In this document: in pieces, positions 51,126-63,227 of the stretch
How the letters are laid out: each line of letters starts with the position of its first letter
Position numbering within the stretch: the first letter of the stretch is position 1
Assembly (NCBI GenBank): GCA_019914995.1
Contig: CM034128.1
Span: 5,954,501 to 6,018,500 of the forward strand
Origin: Acanthochlamys bracteata
Taxonomy: Eukaryota > Streptophyta > Magnoliopsida > Pandanales > Velloziaceae
DNA: 64,000 bases
Direction of reading: 5' to 3'
Made by a program: the position numbers and the translations under genes
The notes under the pieces: generated by a model
Databases searched by the model: none
Told to the model about the DNA's origin: nothing
What the model saw: the letters and a program-made list of their open reading frames with translations, nothing else

Positions 51126-51999
51126 GAATTATTGCACAACTGAGTAAGAGTTTTTTTGTTGTGGTATTTGCATTAGAAAAGTTCAGGTCGTACTTGATTG
51201 GATCCAAAGTGATAGTTTTCTCAAATTATGCAACAACTAGATACCTGTTGATCAAGAAAGATGTAAGGCTAGATTGATTAGGCGGATTCTACTGCTGCAA
51301 GAGTTCGATCTAGAAATTGATTAGGCGCAAATAACCTAAATTTGGTAGCTGATCACTTTTTGGATTTTCTATTAAGGCAATAACTTCGGCAAACATATGC
51401 CATTGTCTGAGAGCTTTTTCGATGAATAGTTATTCGTCATTAAACTGTACCTTACTATATTGATATAGTGAATTATCTTGTCACCAATATGTTGCAGAAG
51501 GACAAATCTAGATAAGATAGAAAATTTTGCAAGCTGATGCTAAATATTATTTTTTTGAATGATCCTTAATTGTTCAGACATTGTTATGATCAAATTATTA
51601 GTAGATGTGTCCCAAAGAGTTAGTTTTTAGGTATCATAAAAAATTTGTCATTCTTATGCTTGTGGAGGACATTTTGGAGCTAAAAAAACTAGAGCAAAAT
51701 TAGAGCTAAGACTTACAATGATAGGACTAAAGCATTGCATGACAGAGCATTATTACGAACATTTTTTAAGTCTGAACAAAAATTCTTGTTATATAATACA
51801 AGATTGAAATATTTTTCTAGAAAGCTTAAATATAGATGATATGGACTTTATAGGGTGTTTAAGTTTTTTTCCTCATGGAGCTATGGAGATTAGGGATTTA
51901 TAATCCCGAATGCAATTCAAAATTAATGGGTATTGTTTGAAACCATATATAGAAACTACTTTTATATAAATGGTGAAGTAACTTTTTGTGGTTATATCT

Positions 52000-54170
52000 T
52001 ATTTATCTCTAGAAAATACTTTATTTTGGCTAGAAAGTTATGCATATTCAATAATAAAGTCCTTAATTGCTAGTCCTTCTTGCACTGTTTCAATAATGAT
52101 GAATTTGAATTCTCTTTCTAGTATGACTTTTCAGATTATAATCAGTATTGAGTTTGTTGTCTAATTTATTTGTTAGCTAAATTTTTTTTTTTTTTTTTAA
52201 ATCGTGTTGCGCATAGCTGAGTTACAATATCTTTGTCATTCTATAGAGTGTAATTGAATATACTTTATATAGAATTTTGATTTCGTAATTCGCAGCGAGT
52301 GATGATAACTATCACCATTAATGCAAGGTTTACAGTCGATCTTAGTATTTTTTTTTTTGTTGTGTTGTATTATTTTGTGTTTATTATCAAAAAGTTGTAG
52401 TAAAGTGTAAGGTCAAAGAAAGTGAAAAAAAAAAAAAAAAAAAAAGAACTCGAGTATGTCTTAGTAAAAGTAAGGATATAGGTAAAAACAGTTGAAATAA
52501 AAATAAAATATCTACAAAATTGAGCCAATACTCAAGTATATCTTGTTCTTTTAAAGTTAAAAGTGCACTTGATTGCATTTGTATTTTGACAACTTTTAAG
52601 TTTGAACTTGTTAGTTACAACCTTTGAAATAATTTTGTGAATTTACTGTATGAGAAGTGAAGATATGATTTCTAAATGAGCTTATGGAAGAATTCAAGAT
52701 TACCTTCTAGTATGTTGCATATGTTCATTGAATATGACGATTGAGTTGATTTGATCATGTACAATACATTTAAAGAGGGTGTAGGTGATGTTGACTTGAG
52801 TATTAAGGCTTAAAATATTCTTTAAATATTTCTAGTTGTTAAACTATGCATAGAAATTTTGTACTAAGAGAATGTTTGTGAAAGAATAATATGTAATTAT
52901 TTTAATAATTTTGCTTGAGGAGAAGCAAAATTCTAAACTTAGGAGTATTTGATTAGAGTATAATTAGATGTAATTTTAATATCTTTTTAAAATAATTTAA
53001 ATGATTATTTTTTTAGTATGATCTAAGTTAATGTATTTTTATAATATATGCAGAAGATAAGGAAAGCTAAAGAAACAGCTAAGAATACAAGAGAATGAGA
53101 AGCAAAACAGAGAAAACACAATGTATAGAAAGAAGAATGAAAGCAGCTACGCGAATTAATTTTTTATCAAGTGGGCCTTGTTCTCAACTAGGCCCATTTG
53201 AAGAAATCACATAATTAAGTGCAATCAAACTTCTCACTTGAGGAGGGAGTTTTGATTAATCTTTTTCTTAGCCTTGAGGATTATGCGGCCACGAGTCTCC
53301 CGCCTAAGCCCGATACCTACTTATTCTTTTTTTTCCTCTCTTTCTCGACTTTACCTCCATCTTCTGCTGGACTCTTGGGGGGAATCTCGGGTGAACTCTC
53401 AACCGATATTTGCTTGGTTTGAAGGAGTCATTTCCATGCTGGAATTCTTGGACGCTAGCAAAATTCTATACACTAGATCTCAATAAAGAGTGAGTTTTGG
53501 TTGGAGTTTCTTGGATGTTTCAGTTGAGAGGGAATTCCTACAAATTTCAAGAAGAAAATGAGAGTATTATAAGAGGCGAGCAAAGAAGAAGGGGATTGAG
53601 CTCTACATTTGGAGATTCAACCACAACAAACCACAAAAAACAAAATCAAGAATACGAAAGATACTGCAAGACAAAAAAGCACAGAATAGAGAAGACATCA
53701 AGCATTACTATACAATATTTGATTCCTACCTTTGTAATGTTTATTTCATATGATTTTATTATTTATATTATTAATATGAGTAGCTAAACTCTGACTAAAA
53801 TTTTGGGATAAAACCAAAGTAGAATTTGCTTGAATTATGAATATGTGTTGTTAATAATTATTGAAAAATTTGTGAATTATTAATCTTTCTTATATTGCAA
53901 TTTGAATATTGAATTTAAATATCCGATCAACTTTGAGTTTGATATTTGAATTCTTAAGATTAATGAATGTAATTTGTGTTTTCTAAACCAAATATAATAT
54001 AATTACATGATTTCTGATTTTACAAGTTTGAATGTATCTCTTATTTAAATCTAAACTGAACCAAAATTATTACAAATTAAAGAAAGGTATTTTATACTGG
54101 ATCAAAATTAGGTTCTAATTGAAATCTGACCTAAAAATGAAACAAAATATTATTTATGAATCTTCACATT
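52000..54170. other. AT-rich region, probably 3' part and LTR of the gypsy fossil
   Basis: No gene is recognised. The words 'atgagtagctaaa' and 'ttttgggataaaacc' near 53775-53815 resemble the conserved end of Tat/Ogre-type gypsy LTRs, so an LTR may lie here. The run 'gtgggcctt..aggcccat' near 53174-53200 is a small palindrome. A second LTR was not available for comparison. Confidence 0.35.
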
Positions 54171-54184
54171 AGTCAATAATAATA

Positions 54185-54560
54185 ATAATAATCGCCAATG
54201 TTGTCAAAATCGGGATTTTTGATCATTTTGTTTGAGTAGGAACGTAAAATCGGAATTCTAAAGTAAAATCGTAAAATTTTACCGATATTTATAAACTATT
54301 TCTAATACCATTAACAATCTTTAATAAAAACTTCTTAATATTTTAAAAATTCTTTTTTAGTACATTTACAAATTTTAAATTTTTTTTCTTGAGATTCTAT
54401 AAGAAACCCCTCTATATTTTAATTATTCAAATAAAGGACACTAGTGGTGGATTCTAAGATTCAAGTTATTTTATTAAATCTACTTACCGAAAATTTGTTG
54501 TTCATTTATTTGATTTTCATAACATTTGAATTTTAATAAAGAATCTTTATTATTTGCTAT
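54185..54560. repeat. hAT-like repeat fragment (GTTGTCAAAATCGGGATTTT type)
   Basis: The start 'aatgttgtcaaaatcgggatt' with 'gtaaaatcg' words is the same style as 27495-28195. The right end was not found. Confidence 0.4.
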
Positions 54561-54569
54561 AATGTAGAC

Positions 54570-57500
54570 AACAATCAATGCACTTATAGGACTCATATAG
54601 AGTTTTTAGGATTTTCTTATGTGATTTTAGCCTCATCAATAATGACAAGGTAGTAATATTTTTCTCCAATACTTTCAGTTTTAAGTAGATCCAAATTAGT
54701 ACATATGAAGGAATTGAATTGGTTTATTGATGGCAACATCTTACTTTGGCTTGAAGGAGGACCTAACATTTTTGCCTTTTACACATGCATCACAAATTCC
54801 TTGAATTTGCTATGATATGTTATGTAGACCCGAAACGAGTTGTATGCAGATTTTCAATCGTTTTGGTGTTGTAATGACTGAGTATCATATGCCACAAGTG
54901 ACTAGTTTTCTATTGGCTAGCACAAGTCAAAGATTTTTGTTATCAAAATCCTCAAGATAAATAACATATATAGTACGTTCTTCGACCTTTGGCATTTTTC
55001 TTTCCAGATGAGTTAACCACACAGTAAATTTGGATGTCATATAAATAACAACATTATATAGTTGACTTGTACTCAATAGGTTATGCTTCAAAACTTGCAC
55101 AATTAACATGTTAGCAATGCATAATAAAGATCCCTTACTTATCAACTCTCGTTACCAAACACTTGATGTAATCTCCAAGAGTAGCTTTTCCTCTTCGTTA
55201 AGCTTCTAGATAAATGCAGTTCGTAATGTCTCTTGTAATATGTTTTGAACAGCTGCTATCAAATTGCCATTTGGTTCTTCTATTCGTCCATACCACTAAA
55301 GATACTTACAAGTGAGTGCTCACATCTTAGGCACCTAATTTTTTAGTCCTTTAGTGTTTGCTGATCGAATGCTTCCCTTGAGGATTGAATTTAGTTAGGC
55401 TTCTTATTTATTTTTCTTGTACCACCAAGATCTGATAATATAACTCTTCATATTACAAAGAAAAAAAGTAGTACACTGTGTAGAATATGTACTTACAGTC
55501 GGCGCACCCTCAAAATGCTCAATTTTTTTGTAGGATCAAAATAGTTTTTTTTCTAAATTACGATACTCTTACGAGACACAAGCATCACACCAAGTTTTTT
55601 CTTACCTCTTACAAACTTGGCAAATGAAGCATGCAACTCGAATATCTCATTTGACTTTGTTAGCTTCTCGATTTTGATCTTCTCATTTTCAAACATAAAT
55701 TTCTCGCTCTCAAATAGCACATCATCACATAATTTAGTACGCTTAATATTCTCAGATTTTATAGCACGCGCTTTATCACTACCACATGCATTCGGTTGGT
55801 TTATTAAGACATTTCCAAGTGATGAGTTAATTTCTTTGGTTAACTGTTCGTTCATCTTTTCACTCTCATACAAGCACTTCTTTAGAGATGTATACGTCTT
55901 TTTCAAATTTCTAAAATTTTTATAATATTCAGAAAAGCATTATATGAGAGTTCATAATTGATCACTAAACTCAGTTTTCAAATCACCATTTGCCATGGAA
56001 CACATTTTGCGGTCTCGATTTCATTCTCGAATTTATTTGAAAAAGATGAGTCCTCGTCACTCCATGCAGTAATGGCTTTCTTGTTCTTACTAGCATTCTT
56101 CTTAGATTTCTTCAATAGAGGGAATTATGATAGTAGTGTTTGGCTTCTTGCAATGATAATAATTTCTCTCTTAGTAATCATTTGCAGTGTAAACTTATTT
56201 CTCTTAAGTAGTTCTTGAACTTCTTGATCAACATAGTAATGTCATCATCATCATCATTTAAAGAAAAATTTACTTGATGTTCGGTTGTCTTCAACAAGAG
56301 ATTGATGTGCTTTTTCAGATTTCTTCAATGAGAGTTCCTTTGCAATGAGTTTGCTAATAAGTTCATCCAAAATATAGTGAGAAAATCATGGTTCTTTTTG
56401 ATAGCATCCACTTTGAAACTATTCGTAGGAAGTACAATACACATAATCTTCCACTTCAAATTTCATTCTTTAAATACTTTTCAAGATTTTCAAATGGTTA
56501 ACAATGTTAGTAAAAGGATTGCACATTTGAGAAATGGATTCTTTCTTATCCATTTTGAAGTTTTTACAGTCATACATAGGAAGATTTACACGAGTTCTCC
56601 TTTAATTGAGTGGTTCTTTCATGAGTAACCTAAAACTTGTCCCATATCAATCAGAACTGAAATCCTATGCTTAATAAAAATAATTTTCTTGGTCTTCCAA
56701 TAACTATAGTTCAAGCCATTAAAAAATAGTGGTTAGTTTAACGATCTTCTTTCGAAAGCAACGATATCTATATTTGCCAATCTAATATGATTAGTTTTAT
56801 CTAAAAAGACATGCTCTGATACAACTTGTTGAATAAATCCGTGGAATAAAACTCAAGCGTGGTGTGAATTATGTAATTAATACAAAAATGGTTCACTATT
56901 CAAAATCCAATCACTAATCATTTAGCGTTAAGTAGATTTTAATGTTACTAAAGCCTAACTGAGTGTTTACAGTAACCTGCATAAAAATAGCATAATAAAA
57001 CTTAAACAAAATAAGAAGTTCTAAAAGAGACAAACCAAACAACACACCAGGATTTTTATGTGGTTAAGCACTGTAGCACGTTGGTTCATATCACTTGAAA
57101 ATCTTTAAGTGAAATCTACTAACGTTAATCAATGCACAATCACTGAGACTTAATATTTTGCAAAACATTTCTACCTCAAGTCTAGTCTTCTAACAAGGAC
57201 AACCCATCACAACCTCTTATGCCTCACAAATTTCTCCGGCCTTTATGTGCATGGCTTGACGAAGGCCTAGCATAAACAGCATAACCTAAGCTTACGCTAG
57301 CTAACCAGAGAACTTGGAGGTTCTTTTACAACTTTCTCTCAATATTACAAATATGTCACTAGAATTAGCTCAGTGATTTTTCTTACAACAATTTCTAGTC
57401 TTTTAACAAGAAAGCCCAATGGATTTCACACAAAGTCAATGAATGCGCTGGATAATTAAAGTTCTCTTCTCGATAGCAAGAATGAAACGCCGTTGTTTAC

Positions 57501-57900
57501 TATGTTCATTTTCTTCCCTTTATACTATTCGCTTTGCTGCAATCTTATACTAATGTTTTACTCTTGATATTAGAAGAGATCTACGTGAGAAGATAAAGGT
57601 TCCAACGGATAAAAAAATTGCAAGGAATGAGTATAAAATGGCTAGTCTGAAGAGTTCTAATCGTAGGGTTTTCTCCTTCAAAAATTTTCTAGGTTTCTTT
57701 CTGTTGATGGTTGTTACTAGCTGATGCGGATAGCTTTAGTTGTGTCGCAAAAACAAGTCTTGAAAGTGTGAAGTGAATTAAAAGCCATTGGGTGCTACAA
57801 AATCAATCGAATGGCTCCAAGTGTTCCTAGATTTTCGACTACTATGTAATTTGAATTTTCCTCCAAATTTTCCTATAGTCAATAATAATATTTTTTGTAT
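54570..57900 (-). mobile_element. Decayed Ty1/copia element, 5' part (SIRE/Tork-like)
   Basis: On the minus strand a Met-type primer-binding site (about 56826-56810) follows an LTR whose inner edge is near 56827 on the plus strand. The LTR probably reaches to about 57900, but its outer edge is not fixed. Then come gag-like similarity with a long charged helical stretch (about 56650-55550), a zinc-knuckle/protease area and a GAG-pre-integrase segment (about 55145-54900). Integrase and RT are not seen before 54570, so the copy is truncated. It is old and broken in many places. Confidence 0.65.
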
Positions 57901-58329
57901 AAAAATAATCTCTGAGGTGTCCTCTATATTCTGCATATCTAGAACATATTAAAATTCAATTGTATGGTTGAGATATGAGGCTTTGAATTGAACCGGACTG
58001 GATTCTAGCCAAGTTAGAAATTTTCATGTTTGTAAATTCGTCATATTCTCCAATATAATCTCTATAAAGTAAGTAATTGTTCTGGATGTCTTGTATTGTA
58101 GTCTTATAATTTCTAATTGCACCTACAACTAATTGGCATGATTACGAAACTAAAGCTGATTCGGGCACACACATGACTCTTTGATGTGTCCATTCAGGAG
58201 CCAATCTATCCAACCACTTTCATTAATTATTTAGTCTTCGTCAGTGGATATAATTGTCTTAAATTTTTAACGTAGATATCTTGAGATATTAGCAAAAATT
58301 GAATTTTCAAATATCACTCAAATTAAAAT
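57901..58329. other. No recognisable feature
   Basis: AT-rich DNA, possibly more LTR of the neighbouring copia fossil. No gene or repeat pair was seen. Confidence 0.35.
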
Positions 58330-59016
58330 ATTGAAGGAGCAATCCGAATTGCTTTATATTGAAGGAGCAATCCAGAATTTTTCTTACCGTATAATAAAAT
58401 TTTATAACAAAAAGAATCAATAAATAGTAATTTATAAATTATTAAATTATATTATATCTATAATCAATCATTTAATTTTATGCTTTGTGAAAATAGTGTA
58501 AGATATAAATTATAATATTATCGAAAGTATTACTATATAGGTATTTCTTTAATGATCAATTTGAATTTTGTAAAATATTTTTATCAAAATTTTGTCAACT
58601 AGCTATGTTTATCAAAGTTTTTATCAAAAATATTACTACACATTTATAATCATAAAATTTCAGCTATCAACACAAATTTTCAAATAATAAATATAAAAAA
58701 TTTAAAAATATTTTAACGATCGATAAAGATACTAAGGAATTAATATTTTGACGAATACCTCACCACATCTCTTCACCAATAATATCTTGCATATTCATAC
58801 CAACTAATTTTATAATTTCACTCAAGTTTAATAATATAAAATTAAAAAATTATAAGTGGATCGATACGAATTTGACTTGATTATTAAATATGTTGGATTA
58901 TGATTGACAAATTTGATCCGTGTATATTTATAAATTGAATTAGAATTAAACAAAATAATCTAACTACTAACTAAATTGATTAAAAATTGATCTATCAAAT
59001 CAAATTGTCATCCCAA
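58330..59016 (-). mobile_element. Diverged inverted copy of the hAT element at 42759
   Basis: In the reverse direction it begins 'gggatgacaatttga' and repeats the 'taataatcaagtcaaattcg' pattern. It ends with a 'tacggtaagaaaaattc..attgctccttc' segment matching 43395-43425. Borders are approximate. It lies about 190 bp upstream of the DEAD-box-like gene. Confidence 0.6.
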
Positions 59017-59202
59017 AATATTTGAAATATAATAACTTCAGCATATGAGTTGTCCAATAATCAAAATCTTACTTGACAGTAAGAATATGCAAGTTGCTAT
59101 CCGAAAATGCGGTCCAGCTAGCCCTATAGTGCAAATTTTAGTAAGAGCTGGAATTCCTTGGTTTTCACTTGTAGGTTGGTGGCTGTGAGGCGACGGCGAG
59201 CG

Positions 59203-61646
59203 ATGGCGAAAGGGGACGAAGCTGTTCGGCGGCGTAAGAACAAGGTAAACCGCAAGCGCTTGCGCAACAGCGACGAGTCCGTCTCTGCTCACGTTGCTTC
59301 CATCATTGCCTCCAAGCGCCGCCGCAAGGCCGGAACCCGACGCATCTGCGAGGGCATGTGCTTCTCCCTCCCAACACCCGAGGATCCGTTCAACAATCGC
59401 TGGGACGCCAAGAACAAGCCTCCACAACCTTCTTCCAAAAAGCTTTCTCCGAAGCCGCCGCCGTCTCAGAAAGCCATTAAAACTCCTAACAGTACTGATA
59501 AATCTGAAGATAGAAAGACAAGGAACGGCAACGAAGGTTCTGGAGTTGTCTCCAAATTTCTGATCCTAAGCCTTAATTGCATACAGGAATCATGGGCTGC
59601 CGATGGCACGTTTAACGCCGCCACTGACAAGACGCTTTTGGCATGCGAATGGGGCATTGAGTTCTGGAGAAATTGCATAGCAGGATCCAACGTTGTGGAT
59701 GCCTTCAGCGGTGGAGACTGTGCTTCCAGGGAGCAGACAGCTTGGGTCGCGTCCACTGCTTCGGATATATTCACAATGAAGGAGAAGCAAGGACTAGACC
59801 TTGCCTGCCCTTTCCTTATTTATCTTGTACCTTCACAGGAGAAGGCTGTTCAGGTCATATATTAAAATCTTGCATGGATTTGCTTCAATTGCTGGGCTTT
59901 ATGAAAGTTGTACTATTTAATGATTGCTGCACTAACTGGATAGTTGTTCAGGTGCGGTGGGTGTGCAAACCACTTAAGGCTCTTGGGATACATACAGTAA
60001 GCATGCATTCAGGTGCTGCGTTAGATCATCAGATCCAGGGGTAAGTATCACCACCACAATGTATTACAATGTTGTGTTTGGTGAACCGAGCTTTAGTGGT
60101 ATTTGTTGAATAAACTCATGCAGACTTGTCGTTCAGTTGAAACCTTCTCTTTTTCATATTCAAAAAAAGGCTTCTGTTTCCATGGTTTTATGATTTTTCA
60201 GGCTTTGCTATTTCTACTTCTAGACAGTAGTTTCCTGCTCATTGTTTCATTTGTTGTATTATTATTATTTCCTTCTTGGAAGATTTCCTCCTAATTGTGT
60301 ATCTATATGCAGCTTAAAGAGTTGTGAACCTGAGTTCCTTGTCTCCACTCCTGAGAGGCTTCTTGAGCTTTCTTCTCAAAAGGCTATTGACATATCTGGA
60401 GTAGCATTGTTGGTAAGTTATAACTATCCACGCTACACAGAATTGCCCCTGTTTTCTGGATAGCCAACGGCGTGTTTACTTTTTACGGAACTCAGTTTTT
60501 CCCGCCAAAAACTGAGTTTCAGTGAGTTTTATGTTACTTTGGACTAAAAACATGCACTTTCCATAAGGGCGTGTTTACTTTGATAAAAGATAGGTGAACT
60601 GAGTTTTTAAAAAGTCAATTTAAAAATCAAATTAAAAATAAAAAATATTTAATAAAAAATGAAATTATATATTAATGTAATATTTATAATAAGTTTTAAA
60701 ATAAATTTTTAAAAAAATTTTATTAATAAAAAAGTTTTATTTTAATTTTTGTATGTATTTTATATTGAAAGTGAGTTTAAAAAAAAGTGAGTTTGGGGTA
60801 CTGGTAAACACGCCCTAAAGTCACTTCCAATAGTCACTTTCAACAACCACTTTCGCGAACACAGAATGCCTCTTACAATATTCACTTCCAGCTACAAGTA
60901 AGACAAGAACTGAACTGGCTTCCAGCAATCACTTTTCCAGTAACTCACTTTCCATAACTCACTTCTAGAAAAAAGTATACGAGCCTAAAGCTTCCTTTGT
61001 CTGAATAGAGCAAATCAGTTTTAAGGTTGGACTACAACGGACCTAGGACATAATAGTTACAAGTGTGCAGAAGTTCTTGTTTGTTGAAAGTCCTTTCTAT
61101 AATTTTGTTGCTGCTGTCCATCTGTTAGATTTGTATAGCAAAGCTTGCTTAATGTTGAAATCGGAAAGGAAGCAACAAATGTGCAGTGTAAGAATCCTGG
61201 GTGGTGTCAGAGTTCCTGTTCAAGACATAAATCATTCTCGTTGCTATCTGTTTTTCATCTGATCATCTCATTGCTCATGTCTTGATTAGCCTCAGTAAAC
61301 CATTAGGAGGGAGCAAAAATTTGCGAACATAAAGTTGGACGAATATTGTTCTATTGTCTGATATGATTTGCTTACTAGAATTTCCCCATTTATGCAAACT
61401 GTTCAGGAAACAACTATTCCGTTTTATTATGTGCTTTTTTGATGTTTCCTTATTTATTCTGAATAGGTGCTGGATGGTTTGAAAACTTCGATTGACATTG
61501 GTGTGATGGACAAAGTCAAATTCATCAGAGAACAAGTGTCTGCGAATGCTCAGGTTGTTATCTTTGGTGATTACAGCAGGGATACATCAATAGTCAGAGA
61601 TATCTTTGAAGGATCAGTACACAGGATGCTAACCGACATGTCCTAG
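59203..61646 (+). CDS. Degenerate DEAD-box helicase-like protein
   Basis: Four exons with clean GT..AG borders and matching phases: 59203-59853, 59952-60040, 60313-60412 and 61467-61646 (TAG), giving 339 aa. Residues 1-110 are basic and P/S/K-rich with bipartite-like signals (RRRKNKVNRKR, SKRRRK), so nuclear or nucleolar location is likely. Residues about 195-290 match part of the first RecA-like domain of DEAD-box RNA helicases: LIYLVPSQEKAVQ (motif Ia position), SMHSGA (GG position), LVSTPERLLEL (motif Ib, TPGR changed to TPER), then VLDGL where DEAD is expected. No GxGKT Walker A motif is seen and the second RecA domain is absent, so ATP-driven unwinding is unlikely; an RNA- or partner-binding role is inferred. 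The ATG at 59203 is preferred because the frame upstream has no ATG. Confidence 0.82.
60567..60815. mobile_element. Tourist-like MITE in intron 3 of the DEAD-box-like gene
   Basis: Ends GGGCGTGTTTAC and GTAAACACGCCC are perfect inverted repeats of 12 bases, flanked by TAA on both sides (60564-60566, 60816-60818). The body is AT-rich and non-coding. A similar fragment 'ggcgtgtttactttttacgg' starts at 60469, suggesting an older partial copy next to it. Confidence 0.85.
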
Positions 61647-63227
61647 CATGTTCCTATATCTTAAAAGAGTAATTCATTAAGGCAGTATGTTATCTCCTTA
61701 CACCTTTCCTTCTCAATCTTTAAAATCTTAATGACCATGGTCATCTTTATTGGGTGCTGAGTAATCTGCATCTGATTGGTTTAATGCAGTTAAATTTAGC
61801 TTGGAAACAGGTAAGGCATGACAGCAACTAATGTTGGTCTGTGATAAATAGTTCTTGCTGGATGTAAGTGTCACTAGTGTACTTACAAATCAGAGAACAT
61901 GATTCAAATTATAGTTTTGGTGTAGAGTTTTCTTAGATTTCCTTATTGTCCATGCTGAAATCAGGTTCATAGTAGCGGAATTTCCTACATGGTGCTTATG
62001 ACATAGAGAGGTAGTACCAATTGATGAGAAGTTTTGTGATTGGTTGGAAAGTTTGAGAGCCCTACCTTTTAATTGTTAACGGAACTTAAATATCCTGGCT
62101 GTGATTATGTAGATTGCTTCATTTGGCTTGTTGAGCAACTTATTTGACAGCTGCGTGTTGGGGTTCTTCTTTTTTCCTTTTCTTTTTTTTTTTGGCGCCT
62201 ATTGAACTTATATTTAGCTGAGTAATGACATTGGAAGATATCTTTTTAAACTTTTTGTGTTCAAGTGCATTCCTTAGTTATTGATACTTTTAGCTTCTTA
62301 GATTGGAAGTGCTGTTAAATGGAAGTGGAGACATTTCTTAGAAAAACATTTGGAAAGGTTACAGAGACGTTGTTTTGAATGACAAACTCTTGAACCGTTT
62401 TTAGGGTTTTTTAAAATAGAGGATATTTTTGTTTTTTTTTTTTAAATAAGTTTTATTTTTTTTATATTTAAAAAAATAATAAAAATATATAATATAAAAA
62501 TTTTATTATGTAAAATTTTTTTATACTAATTAAATTTTTAAATAAATTTTTTAAATATCTATAAAATATGTATTGAAAAATATTATAAAAAAAAAATTGA
62601 AAAGTAATTTTTCAAATGGTACGCCAAACGCATCCTTATATGGACATGAAAAATGAATTTCATTTTTGCTATTTGTCAAACAAAATAGTTTTCCTGCAGG
62701 AGTCTTAACAACAGCTAGAAGTGTACCAAATGAACTTTCTTCTTGCTTTCACATCAGAGTAGACATGCAGGTCAGAGTAGAATCTCAAACCTTCAATTCA
62801 GAATCTTATTACCTTTTTAATTCTTGTATAGAAAAAATATAATATATAATTTCTGTAGAAAAGGAGAAAATGGAAAACCACAACTTTTTGAAAGAGCATT
62901 CAAGACTTTCTTGGAAGGCGATAATGCCGTAGTTACACAACATAGGTTAGAAGCACATTATCTGCTTCCCCTACTATAGTTGCTACTGCAGCTGCCTCTG
63001 CGAATAGAAACCCAAAATTTCCGACCTATTCAACCATTCAACTGCGTATGCAACTGGTTTTCAAAGCCTTAATCCACACAGCTCACTAGTATACGCAAGA
63101 CGACCTCCTGTTTAATACAGTTGATAGCCTACAATTTGGTTGGGTTGTAGCAGCTCCATAATTCAGCTGCTGAGGAGTTACTATACCATCTATTAGTTTT
63201 CGAGAACAACAGCTGGTAAGGTGTATC
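61647..63227. other. Intergenic DNA and 3' UTRs
   Basis: It holds the 3' UTR of the DEAD-box-like gene and that of the minus-strand gene. A MITE-like block lies at about 62400-62640 (AT-rich, ending 'ggtacgccaaacgcatcc'). No other gene was recognised. Confidence 0.5.

Larger units (their letters stand above)
42527..52000 (+). mobile_element. Ty3/gypsy fossil, split by nested insertions
   Basis: Similarity to the reverse transcriptase of a Ty3/gypsy element runs up to 42577, stops at the CACTA element and resumes at 48418, with CTT duplicated at the junctions. RT/RNase H similarity continues to about 48812. It is interrupted again by the segment holding an EXO70 pseudogene, then RNase H (about 51175-51360), the integrase zinc region (about 51530-51690) and the integrase C-terminal region (about 51720-51890) follow. 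The integrase features suggest the Athila/Tat side of the family. It is very old, broken in many places, and its gag and 5' end were not found. Limits are approximate. Confidence 0.75.

Noticed and set aside
53219-53787. Several 67-96 codon frames after the gypsy fossil
   Set aside because: No domain; they lie in a likely LTR-related, AT-rich region.
59038-59427. Minus-strand 129-codon frame over the DEAD-box-like gene start
   Set aside because: It is opposite a better-supported spliced gene; no recognisable domain.
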